Of a stretch of 14,515 bases of DNA, positions 7,653 through 14,363 are shown piece after piece. This DNA is from Methylococcaceae bacterium (GTDB lineage: Bacteria > Pseudomonadota > Gammaproteobacteria > Methylococcales > Methylomonadaceae). The notes beneath the pieces are model-generated. The model made no database searches. It saw only the letters and a list, made by a program, of their open reading frames with translations, and was not told the origin of the DNA. Made by a program: the position numbers and the translations under genes. The stretch is from NCBI GenBank assembly GCA_005779525.1, contig SXIZ01000226.1, positions 1 to 14,515 of the forward strand. Reading direction: 5' to 3'. How positions within the stretch are numbered: position 1 is the stretch's first letter; each line of letters starts with the position of its first letter.

Positions 7653-8348
7653 TTACACCGATAACTTGCCATCCCATCCCAATTCAATCAAAAGATCTCT
7701 GGCTGTCGTAAGCGTCGTCATCAACTGGGTATTAATGCTTTGCATGTTTTGATTGATGCGCTGTAATTCCTGATTACTGTGCAGGAGTTGTCGATTATGA
7801 AATTGGAGATCTTGATTGGCTTGTTCGAGTTCTGTAATTTTGGCCAGAGTATTACTTTGAAAGGTATCGAGGGTCTGTTCGACGGTCTGTAAATAATTGG
7901 CTAAATTTTGATATGCTCCTTGTGATGCAGTTGGCAATTTGACGCGAGCAGCCGGATCCTTAATCATGACCGCAACTAGCGTAGGGGAGACGGCTTCTAA
8001 CACAAGCGGTTTTATTTGGATGGTTAAGAGAGCGTCATGCTGAGTTTTATTAGCATAAAAAGCATTGATTTGCCTTGATTCACCTGTTTTTAGTGCTTGA
8101 TGCACAGCTGTAGCAAGCGAACTGGCTAAATCACTCGGTAAAAAATCTTTAAGTGAGTAAGACGATAGTTGTTCTTGCGATGCTAAATCATACCGAGTAT
8201 CGTCAAATTTATGTGCAATGTTCAATTGCTCATTGATGATTAAAGTGCAATTGCTTAACGAGTGCACAAGTCTGTCTAAGACCGCCACGTTATGTTGCGA
8301 AGAATACAGCGCGTCTTGAGCGCGGCTAGTCGGAGTAGATTGGGTCAT
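7653..8348 (-). CDS. PAS-like sensor with C-terminal coiled coil
   Basis: A soluble 231-residue protein with no membrane segment or signal peptide. Residues about 34-135 look like a divergent PAS domain (CTLIINEQLNIAHKF, YSLKDFLP, a strand pattern ending VAVMIKDPA). Residues about 147-215 form a Gln/Asn-rich coiled coil with repeated N-x-x-L units (ANQDLQ, SNQELQ, INQNMQ, INTQL). That repeat resembles the helical segment next to PAS domains in CheB/CheR fusion proteins, but no methylesterase, methyltransferase, kinase, GGDEF or HTH domain follows. It may act as an adaptor or partner for another signalling protein. ATG at 8348 is preferred: GGAGAAG lies just upstream, whereas ATG 8381 has no ribosome site and adds only 11 residues. 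It sits 237 bp after the large chemoreceptor on the same strand, so a functional link is possible but inferred. Confidence 0.7.
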   Translation of the reverse strand: MTQSTPTSRAQDALYSSQHNVAVLDRLVHSLSNCTLIINEQLNIAHKFDDTRYDLASQEQLSSYSLKDFLPSDLASSLATAVHQALKTGESRQINAFYANKTQHDALLTIQIKPLVLEAVSPTLVAVMIKDPAARVKLPTASQGAYQNLANYLQTVEQTLDTFQSNTLAKITELEQANQDLQFHNRQLLHSNQELQRINQNMQSINTQLMTTLTTARDLLIELGWDGKLSV

Positions 8349-8524
8349 ATCTTCTCCAGAGATAGGGTGTAGTTTATCCATTAGCTGAAATTTACTTAAA
8401 ATAATTCGGTTTTTTCGATGCTTTGGGGTGGTGTTAGGACGGATAATTCAAAGAAGGGTGCAAATACTGGGGTCGGTACTCAAAAAAATTATCTACTCGA
8501 CCTGAAGTCTAATCAGTAGTTGTT

Positions 8525-8563
8525 CGGGCCAATTTACAGAGAACACTGCGTAAATGTGGCCCG
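8525..8563 (-). other. long hairpin between chemoreceptor and PAS genes
   Basis: Left arm 8525-8537 (CGGGCCAATTTAC) pairs with right arm 8550-8563 (GTAAATGTGGCCCG) over 13 bp with one bulged base and a 12-base loop. It begins 23 bases beyond the stop codon of the 777-residue chemoreceptor. No T run follows on the minus strand, so it may be a Rho-independent-like structure of low strength or a 3' mRNA stabiliser. Confidence 0.5.
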
Positions 8564-8585
8564 GCTAAGGACTGTCTAAAAGTGG

Positions 8586-10919
8586 TTAAAATTCATCCCA
8601 CTCTGAATCTTGATCTGTATGGGCTGCAATTTGGCTCGGTTTGGGTTTAGCTTGAACTTTAGGTTGTGGTGCAGATTTGATCGTTGGGCTAGGCGAATTG
8701 CTTGGCGGTGGATTCTTATGGCCCCCAAGATTGAAAAACGCCAGTAAATTTCCCATGTGCGTAGTTTGTTCGTTCATCGAAAGACTCGCCGCGGCGGCTT
8801 GCTCGGCTAACGCGGCATTTTGTTGGGTAATCTCATCCATTTGCGCTACTGCTTGGTTGACTTGTTCAATGCCAGCGGATTGCTCACCACTTGCCGATGC
8901 GATTTCCGCAACAATGCTGCTGACTTGTTGCACTGCACCTACGATTTCGTTGAGCGATTTACCCGTTTGATTCACAAAGTCACTGCCATTGCGCACTTTT
9001 TGGATGCTGTTTTGGATCAGGGTTTTACTTTCACGCGCAGCATTAGCACTGCGTTGTGCAAGATTACGCACTTCGGTGGCCACGACCGAAAACCCGCGTC
9101 CGTTTTCACCTGCACGCGCAGCTTCTACTGAGGCATTGAGCGCTAATAGGTTGGTTTGAAACGCAATCTCATCGATAACACCAATGATGGCAGAGTTCAC
9201 TACCTCGCCACCTTGTTCTGCTAAATTACGCGCTTGTTGCGTAATCTGATTGGCTTGTAAGGCGTTATCCGCATTGTGTTTAACCGTACTGGTTAACTCT
9301 TCCATACTGGATGCGGTTTCCTGTAAATTGGCAGCTTGCTGCTCTGCACGTTGTGACAGGTTATTATTGCCACTGGAGATTTCGTTCGAAGATTGGCTGA
9401 TGAAGCTTGCAGAATCTTGAATCTGCACGAAGACTTCGCGTAATTTTTCCAGTGTACTATTAATGTCATTTTTACAGCTATCGTAAATGCCAGCGTAGCT
9501 ACGGGTAATTTTTTGACTTAAATCACCTGCTGACATTTTTTGCATAATGCCCGCAATGTCATCAAATACGCTGTCTATGGTTTCTGTTAATTGATTAATT
9601 TCGACACTGATGGTTTGATAGAACCCAGTTTTATCATCGGTGCGTAGACGTTGACTTAAATCACCGATTTTGATGGCCTCGACGATCGCTTTAATTTCGT
9701 TTTCGATTTTAATTTCGTTGGTACGATCACGCCACTCGACCACAATACCAATGCGTTCTCCAGACTCGTCAATCACCGGGACAGCAATAAAGTCTAAATG
9801 GCGACTACCTAAAACAAAATTTGAATGTAATTCTGTCGTTAATTTGCTCAGTGCCGCGCGCTGGTGCTGTGGATTTTTGTGGAAGCGATCGATATTTCCC
9901 CCGACTAGATGATTAGCATCAAAATCTGGAATTTCTTTGCGTATGTCGTCTTGAATGCCTTTGAACATCGCTAATAATGATTTATTAACATAGATAATAT
10001 TGTAGTCTTGATCCGCTAACATCACATTTGCAGACGCATTGTCCAAGGCATTTTGGATACGCAACGCTTTGGCTTTTTCTTCCATTTCCCGCGTAATTCT
10101 TTGCAACAGCTGTCCCTGCATGAAGTGCATATTGGCTAAGACACTGTGCTCATCACCCGACTTAACGTCCATAATATTATCCAATTTGCCACTGGCGATT
10201 TTGGCAGCTAAATCCGCGACGGTGTTGGGTTCTGCTCCCAAAGATTTGACTAAATTGCGTACGATAATATAGCCAATCAAACTGCCCACAGAGATTGCGA
10301 ACACTAAGGAAAACAGTGCAAGTTTGAAAGCGAATTCATAATTGCCACTGGCTTTGTCGAATTCCATTTTGGCGACATCCACTTGTAGCGTTTTTAGCTG
10401 GTCAACTTTATCATTTAAAAGATCAAATTGATCCGCCAAGGTTTTTATCATGAAGGTATTCGCTTCGACAAAACGTTTTTGTTGGTAGAGCTCAAACGCA
10501 GCTTGCTTCTGTTTGATAAATTCAGTACGGAGTTTGACATATTCTTCCGCCAGAATTTTTTCCTCTGGAGTCAGATAGGTTTCCATATAAGCATTCCAAA
10601 TTTTATTGCCTTCCTGATCATTTGCGTTTATTTTGCTTAGATGATCAGCGAGTGTTAACGTGTTAATTCGACTTTCTTCTAAACGCGGATCATAAAACAC
10701 CGCTTGGTATAAATGCAGAATGCTATCAGCATTGAGGTCTGTGATTTCGGCGAGTTGATCAAGAGGAATGGCGCGGTCTTGATACACGGTACGTAAGCCA
10801 GTATTAGAGTCGTACATACCGCGTAAACCAACTAAGCCAATAATGATCATCATTAAAATCATAAAGGCAATCAAGGAAAATAAACGGAACTTCACGCTAA
10901 GATTTTGGAACTGATTCAT
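8586..10919 (-). CDS. methyl-accepting chemotaxis protein with PAS domain, CheR tether and shortened N-helix
   Basis: Chemoreceptor of 777 residues. Order: TM1 (about 12-34), periplasmic helical domain (35-195), TM2 (about 197-220), HAMP (221-275), PAS of the Tar-associated type (about 285-405: ASANVMLADQDYNIIYVNKS, GGNIDRFHKNPQHQR, GIVVEWRDRTNE), HAMP-like repeats (to about 500), then the signalling coiled coil with intact tip (FQTNLLALNASVEAARAGE, 587-605). A Pro/Lys-rich linker ends in EWDEF, matching the W-x-x-F tether that recruits CheR and CheB. Oddity: between the glycine hinge (G570-G571) and F587 there are 16 residues, against 32 between the equivalent positions in E. coli Tsr (G341 to F373), while the return helix has normal spacing (E605 to G653 is 48, as in Tsr). 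The junction is at I578/I579. ATG 10919 has only a weak ribosome site (GAG 12 bases upstream) but leads directly into TM1. Confidence 0.93.
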   Translation of the reverse strand: MNQFQNLSVKFRLFSLIAFMILMMIIIGLVGLRGMYDSNTGLRTVYQDRAIPLDQLAEITDLNADSILHLYQAVFYDPRLEESRINTLTLADHLSKINANDQEGNKIWNAYMETYLTPEEKILAEEYVKLRTEFIKQKQAAFELYQQKRFVEANTFMIKTLADQFDLLNDKVDQLKTLQVDVAKMEFDKASGNYEFAFKLALFSLVFAISVGSLIGYIIVRNLVKSLGAEPNTVADLAAKIASGKLDNIMDVKSGDEHSVLANMHFMQGQLLQRITREMEEKAKALRIQNALDNASANVMLADQDYNIIYVNKSLLAMFKGIQDDIRKEIPDFDANHLVGGNIDRFHKNPQHQRAALSKLTTELHSNFVLGSRHLDFIAVPVIDESGERIGIVVEWRDRTNEIKIENEIKAIVEAIKIGDLSQRLRTDDKTGFYQTISVEINQLTETIDSVFDDIAGIMQKMSAGDLSQKITRSYAGIYDSCKNDINSTLEKLREVFVQIQDSASFISQSSNEISSGNNNLSQRAEQQAANLQETASSMEELTSTVKHNADNALQANQITQQARNLAEQGGEVVNSAIIGVIDEIAFQTNLLALNASVEAARAGENGRGFSVVATEVRNLAQRSANAARESKTLIQNSIQKVRNGSDFVNQTGKSLNEIVGAVQQVSSIVAEIASASGEQSAGIEQVNQAVAQMDEITQQNAALAEQAAAASLSMNEQTTHMGNLLAFFNLGGHKNPPPSNSPSPTIKSAPQPKVQAKPKPSQIAAHTDQDSEWDEF

Positions 10920-10949
10920 ATCTTGTTACTCATCAAGAGATTTTCAGGA

Positions 10950-10981
10950 TTAAAAAAAATTAAAAAGGCAACAATTGCCTT
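10950..10981 (-). terminator. intrinsic-terminator-like hairpin in chemoreceptor leader
   Basis: On the minus strand a 7-bp perfect stem, AAGGCAA/TTGCCTT with a three-base loop (10965-10981), is followed by a T-rich run (10950-10964, including eight consecutive T). It points toward the chemoreceptor gene and ends about 30 bases before its start codon. It may insulate the gene from upstream transcription or act as an attenuator if the promoter lies further upstream. Confidence 0.6.
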
Positions 10982-11084
10982 AATTGATAAAGGTGGGCTC
11001 AATTATCAAACTAATCGAATTAAGATCCATTGCATAGATTACTGTGGGTATCTGTTCTAAGGTTACACGCCAATCCAGTGCAAT

Positions 11085-11099
11085 TTGATTATAGATCAA
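11085..11099 (-). promoter_or_regulatory. dyad overlapping a perfect -10 hexamer
   Basis: TTGAT and ATCAA are separated by five bases (11085-11099), one more than the FNR consensus allows. On the minus strand the dyad contains TATAAT (11088-11093), a perfect -10, but I find no good -35 at 16-18 bp. It is a weak promoter candidate for the large chemoreceptor, which would place the terminator-like hairpin inside its leader. Confidence 0.3.
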
Positions 11100-11130
11100 C
11101 AAAAATATTTTTCTGGATTTAAGTGGATTA

Positions 11131-11151
11131 TTTACAAATAATATTTGTAAA
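11131..11151. promoter_or_regulatory. 21-bp perfect odd palindrome, possible operator
   Basis: TTTACAAATA and TATTTGTAAA flank a single central A, giving ten matched bases on each side. It lies about 210 bp upstream of the chemoreceptor start and 160 bp beyond the small lipoprotein stop. The size and symmetry suit a dimeric regulator; I do not recognise which. Confidence 0.45.
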
Positions 11152-11233
11152 ATTAACGGCTTAAGAGAGTTGCTTTTGTTTATAATGTTGAAAGTGAAAA
11201 GCTAATTTATTGTGCGATTAAGGATGGGATCTA

Positions 11234-11269
11234 ACAAAATACCTCATACGTAATGCTTACGTATGAGGT
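11234..11269 (-). terminator. terminator of the small lipoprotein gene
   Basis: The stem is a perfect 13-bp inverted repeat, ACCTCATACGTAA (11241-11253) and TTACGTATGAGGT (11257-11269), with a three-base loop. On the minus strand it is followed by ATTTTGTTA. It starts 39 bases after the lipoprotein stop codon at 11308. Confidence 0.75.
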
Positions 11270-11307
11270 CTATATCACGTAAAGTGCGTATGTGGGTTTT
11301 AGGCATT

Positions 11308-11436
11308 TTATAGCGGGGTAAAAGTCGCGGTTTCTCTAGACGCGCCGCATCCATTCTCGCCGCACCAGATTTGATCGCCACAGCCAGACAGCATTAAAAC
11401 ACTTACCAGAACAATCATTGCTTTTATAGTTTTCAT
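11308..11436 (-). CDS. small lipoprotein, 42 residues, unknown function
   Basis: A short gene with a full set of expression signals. The product begins MKTIKAMIVLVSVLMLSGCG: a Lys-containing n-region, a hydrophobic core and a textbook lipobox LSGC, giving lipidated Cys19. The mature part is only 24 residues and includes C25 and C30 in WCGENGCG, which could form a disulfide or bind metal, then a Thr-rich end. GGAG lies nine bases before ATG 11436, a promoter-like TTGACT-N19-TATAGA lies at 11478-11508, and a 13-bp-stem terminator follows. It resembles entericidin-type or lysis-type small lipoproteins in size and layout, but the mature sequence matches none I know. It is divergent from pmoC, sharing the 290-bp intergenic region. 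Confidence 0.7.
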   Translation of the reverse strand: MKTIKAMIVLVSVLMLSGCGDQIWCGENGCGASRETATFTPL

Positions 11437-11477
11437 AGTTTTTATCTCCAAATTAATTCGTGTGGGTAACTTCCCTA

Positions 11478-11508
11478 TCTATACAGACATGTTGTTGGCT
11501 AAAGTCAA
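11478..11508 (-). promoter_or_regulatory. sigma-70-like promoter of small lipoprotein gene
   Basis: On the minus strand TTGACT (11503-11508) and TATAGA (11478-11483) are separated by 19 bases, slightly long. The implied transcript would start near 11471, about 35 bases before the start codon and including the GGAG ribosome site. Confidence 0.45.
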
Positions 11509-11617
11509 TAAAAATTATTTTTAACCTGAGTGAAAATTTTTTCCGCCTATTTTGCTGCTGTTGCAATGCAATTTTGAAAAAAAGTTAAAAACCCAGTGAA
11601 CTACTCATCAAATGCTT

Positions 11618-11630
11618 TGTCCTAAGGACA
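11618..11630. promoter_or_regulatory. 13-bp dyad upstream of pmoC
   Basis: TGTCCT and AGGACA flank a central A, a perfect dyad about 100 bp before the pmoC start. It could be an operator; the regulator is unknown. Confidence 0.35.
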
Positions 11631-11726
11631 TACAGGATTTGTTAACTATTTTCATGTAGGGATACACAGAGGTCTTAAGTGCTTATTTAGCACAATAATT
11701 ATTAATATTTTTTTTAGGTGATCAAA

Positions 11727-12479
11727 ATGTCTGCAACTGCTGAAAATTTGAAAGTTACCACCAATGAATTGCCGCTGCTGAGTAGCAGAAATCTGGTTTT
11801 GGGTTCTTTGGTGTATTTAGTGTTTTATGCGTGGGTACGCTGGTATGAAGGAATTTATGGCTGGTCAGCTGGTTTAGATTCCTTTGCGCCAGAATTTGAA
11901 ACCTACTGGATGAATTTCCTTTATATCGAAATGATTTTAGAGGTGGTTATTGCTTCAACGCTGTGGGGCTATATTTGGAAAACCCGCGATCGTAAACTGG
12001 CCAGTATTTCGGCTCGTGAAGAGTTAAGACGCCATTTCACTCACTGGACTTGGTTAGTCATGTATGGTTGGGCTATCTACTTCGGTGCTAGCTATTTTAC
12101 AGAGCAAGACGGTACTTGGCATCAAACAATTGTGCGTGATACTGACTTTACTCCTAGTCATATCATTGAGTTTTATTTGAGTTATCCTATTTATATTATT
12201 ACTGGCGGTGCAGCGTTTTTATATGCTAAAACCAGACTGCCTGCATACTCTAATGGAAACTCTCTACAATATCTGGTTGCTGTCGTTGGTCCTTTCATGA
12301 TTTTGCCTAACGTTGGCTTAAACGAATGGGGTCATACTTTCTGGTTTATGGAAGAATTATTCGTAGCTCCTTTACATTATGGATTTGTATTCTTTGGTTG
12401 GGCTGCATTAGGTGTTCTTGGTGTTGTGAATATTGAAGTCAAAGCTATCGGTAAATTGCTGAAAAAAGATTTGGCCTAA
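11727..12479 (+). CDS. pmoC: particulate methane monooxygenase subunit C (orphan copy)
   Basis: PmoC is an integral membrane subunit of the copper enzyme that oxidises methane to methanol. The 250-residue product has several hydrophobic helices and nearly invariant family segments (FYAWVRWYEGIYGWSAGLDSF, SYFTEQDGTWHQTIVRDTDF, LPNVGLNEWGHTFWFMEE). Metal ligands known from M. capsulatus PmoC (D156, H160, H173, N227, H231, H245) correspond to D128, H132, H145, N199, H203 and H217, all present, so the subunit should be functional. ATG 11727 is used, five bases after AGGTGA; GTG 11718 would add three residues inside the ribosome site. pmoA and pmoB do not follow: a strong terminator comes 25 bases after the stop. 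Extra lone pmoC/amoC genes are known in methanotrophs and ammonia oxidisers. AmoC is the close homologue, but the sequence fits methanotroph PmoC better. Confidence 0.96.
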   Translation: MSATAENLKVTTNELPLLSSRNLVLGSLVYLVFYAWVRWYEGIYGWSAGLDSFAPEFETYWMNFLYIEMILEVVIASTLWGYIWKTRDRKLASISAREELRRHFTHWTWLVMYGWAIYFGASYFTEQDGTWHQTIVRDTDFTPSHIIEFYLSYPIYIITGGAAFLYAKTRLPAYSNGNSLQYLVAVVGPFMILPNVGLNEWGHTFWFMEELFVAPLHYGFVFFGWAALGVLGVVNIEVKAIGKLLKKDLA

Positions 12480-12503
12480 GTCTTCTCCAGCAAATGGATA
12501 ATG

Positions 12504-12527
12504 AAAAGCCCGCTACTGCGGGCTTTT
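12504..12527. terminator. strong terminator after pmoC
   Basis: AAAAGCCCGC and GCGGGCTTTT form a perfect 10-bp inverted repeat with loop TACT, with A and T runs on both sides, so it could work in either direction. It begins 25 bases after the pmoC stop codon and makes pmoC monocistronic. Confidence 0.92.
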
Positions 12528-12863
12528 CTGTTTTATAGGGTTTGCTATTAACAAAATTCAGTGACGTAATTGCGTTGATCAGTAAGCTCTTTAATCAATT
12601 GGATAAACGCATGAAGTCCGTGAATGGAAGGAGGGTATGATGCATTCGTTTGAATAAGCTAATGACTTGGCTCACATGGGTATTAAGGTCGAATGTATTT
12701 GCTACACGATGAAAGCAGGTAAATGCTTTGGATGATTTGATTCTTCGATGACTCAGTGCCATCCACAGGAATTTTTAATATCAGCTAATATTATGAGTAT
12801 TTACTGAACGGTGTTTGTACTAAGCCATGCAACAAAATTTTCTGCACTTGATAATGGCTTTTT
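12528..12863. other. intergenic region without a recognised gene
   Basis: I see no supported gene between the pmoC terminator and the J-domain gene. A 55-codon minus-strand frame (12595..12762) has no ribosome site or recognisable family and is not annotated. No clear promoter for the J-domain gene was found. Confidence 0.4.
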
Positions 12864-13691
12864 ATGGCTAAGGTAGAAACACATTATGATATTTTGAAGG
12901 TGGCGCCACATGCCCCTATCAGCGTGATTAAGGCCGCTTACAAATCGTTATGTCAGACGTATCATCCCGACAAATTTCGGGGCGATGCCACGGAAGGAAC
13001 TAAAATTTTTAAAGTCATTCAGCAATCCTATGCGGTATTGTCTGATCCGAACAAAAAAGCTGAATACGATGCTTGGCTAGCCCAATCCTTAAAGCCCTCT
13101 GGCAAAGCATCGCAGGAAACATCTGCGGCGACTGCCACTAAACCTGTGCCTGCTGTATCGCGGAGTCAGCAGGTCACTAAAATCATTGTGCCAACTCAGC
13201 GTAGTCAAGCCAGTACTGCAGTTGCCAGAGCACCAGTGCGGCGTTTTTTAAAATTATCTCACCTGCGTAGAGTATGGCTTATGCTGGCCTTGATAATCAG
13301 TGTGTTGGTAATCCAGCCACAAGTGTTCTCAGGGCGATGGCCGCAATTGCAAAGTATTGCACCCCAATGGAATTTGATTAAAGTTCGTGTTTTACAGTTA
13401 GTCAATTGGGAGGATTCTGATAAATTCTTGTATGCAACTGCAAATCATAAAACAGTGACTAAGGCTTCGCATAGAGTCTTAGCTGATAAAGCCAAAGTTA
13501 AAGCCATAGCCTATAAGAAAGAGCCGCAAGCAAAAGCGGAATATAAAAATAGCAATGCTGAGCGCAACGCGGCTATCTCGGATCAAAATCCAGCGATAGC
13601 GGATAAATTTGCAGATTACTATCCTGCGAACCAACCAGAGTGTGATATTGCGGTGATTCTGATGGATGAACACTTAGTGCGTTGTAAGTAG
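12864..13691 (+). CDS. membrane-anchored J-domain protein (type III DnaJ-like)
   Basis: A 275-residue protein with an N-terminal J domain (about 5-72: THYDILKVAPHAPISVIKAAYK, HPD at 34-36 in YHPDKF, then YAVLSDPNKKAEYDAW). The HPD motif is required to stimulate DnaK ATPase, so it should be an active co-chaperone. A Ser/Thr/Ala/Gln-rich linker (75-125) leads to one transmembrane helix (about 137-152). The remaining 120 residues are Lys/Ala-rich and end with C260 and C274. The Arg/Lys-rich flank before the helix (RRFLKLSHLRR) predicts the J domain in the cytoplasm and the tail in the periplasm. It lacks the G/F and zinc regions of DnaJ. The ATG at 12864 has no obvious Shine-Dalgarno; a five-codon frame starting at 12853 (ATGGCT...) ends across it. 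The client is unknown. Confidence 0.82.
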   Translation: MAKVETHYDILKVAPHAPISVIKAAYKSLCQTYHPDKFRGDATEGTKIFKVIQQSYAVLSDPNKKAEYDAWLAQSLKPSGKASQETSAATATKPVPAVSRSQQVTKIIVPTQRSQASTAVARAPVRRFLKLSHLRRVWLMLALIISVLVIQPQVFSGRWPQLQSIAPQWNLIKVRVLQLVNWEDSDKFLYATANHKTVTKASHRVLADKAKVKAIAYKKEPQAKAEYKNSNAERNAAISDQNPAIADKFADYYPANQPECDIAVILMDEHLVRCK

Positions 13692-13748
13692 CTGCAGTGA
13701 TTTTGTATCTGAAGCAGCGTTTTCGATAGGGACTAGTCTATGGCTAGC

Positions 13749-14357
13749 CTATTGGGGCAGCAATGTACCCCCCATCTGTAATATATCAGCTTCAAGCATT
13801 CTGGATTTACTGGCCAGTACCCATAAATCGAAACAATGTGCCCGGCGCCTACCGACCGTTGATTGGAATTCGGCATCTAATAAGGCGTTAACCAATGTGT
13901 CCATTGTAAAGCCACACTTATGCGCCATATAATGACGACCCCCTGCTAATGCGCCTCGATGACCGTAGAGTATGTCAAGTGGGGTAATCGGTCCCGCGGG
14001 TGAAACATAAGCCGTTTCCGTTAGTTTATTTTCTGCAACTAAGCTACACACAGTCTGCAAATCTGGGCAGGTCACGACTAGAAAGCCGCTGGGCTTTAAT
14101 ACGCGTAAAAATTCTTTGAGAACGATCGGGACTTCATGTGCATACACATGTTCAATATTATGGGCGGAATAAATGGCATCCATACTGGCATCCGCTACGG
14201 CTTGCATATCTAACATCGAACCAATAATATCGGGCTCGCATGCCGGGTCGATATCCAGACGAATCTCATTCCATTCAGGGGATTGCAAACTTACTGGGAG
14301 GTTTGCACCGCTATTTCTATAGCCAGCACCGACATGCAAGATTGATTTGGTAGTCAT
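13749..14357 (-). CDS. class I SAM-dependent methyltransferase
   Basis: A 202-residue Methyltransf_11-type protein. The SAM-binding glycine segment is LHVGAGYRN (7-15), the acidic ribose-binding loop is likely LDIDP (34-38), AHNIEHV (65-71) matches the HxxEH-type motif IV of this family, and EFLRVLKPSGFLVVTCPDL (82-100) is the hallmark post-V segment. It has no membrane or signal sequence. The acceptor cannot be deduced. It is convergent with the J-domain gene, 57 bp from its stop. ATG 14357 starts just before motif I, so no shorter start is likely, but no Shine-Dalgarno is present: instead a run of nine C (minus strand, 14364-14372) lies seven bases before the ATG. The short N terminus before motif I is usual for this family. 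Confidence 0.85.
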   Translation of the reverse strand: MTTKSILHVGAGYRNSGANLPVSLQSPEWNEIRLDIDPACEPDIIGSMLDMQAVADASMDAIYSAHNIEHVYAHEVPIVLKEFLRVLKPSGFLVVTCPDLQTVCSLVAENKLTETAYVSPAGPITPLDILYGHRGALAGGRHYMAHKCGFTMDTLVNALLDAEFQSTVGRRRAHCFDLWVLASKSRMLEADILQMGGTLLPQ

Positions 14358-14363
14358 GATCTA

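Larger units (their letters stand above)
11437..11726. other. divergent intergenic region of lipoprotein and pmoC
   Basis: It holds the promoters of both flanking genes. Next to the lipoprotein is its promoter candidate. Toward pmoC are two dyads, TGTCCT-A-AGGACA (11618-11630) and GTGCT/AGCAC with a five-base loop (11679-11693), then an AT-rich run leading to the pmoC ribosome site AGGTGA (11716-11721). A weak TTGTTA (11639-11644) with GATACA about 16 bases on is the only sigma-70-like arrangement I see for pmoC and is not convincing. Confidence 0.4.

Noticed and set aside
11085..11099. FNR box (TTGAT...ATCAA)
   Set aside because: The spacer is five bases rather than four, which changes the half-site phase. 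Kept only as a dyad overlapping a -10 sequence.
11181..11190. Plus-strand TATAAT suggesting a promoter for a small RNA before 11270
   Set aside because: No matching -35, and the following perfect hairpin has no T run on the plus strand; it serves as terminator for the minus-strand lipoprotein gene.
12595..12762. A 55-codon minus-strand open frame beginning MALSHRRIKSSKAF
   Set aside because: No ribosome-binding site, no recognisable family and typical chance length for this composition. Not supported as a gene.
13692..13735. GCTGC...GCAGC GTTTT as terminator of the J-domain gene
   Set aside because: Only five pairs with an 18-base loop and a short T run; too weak to call.
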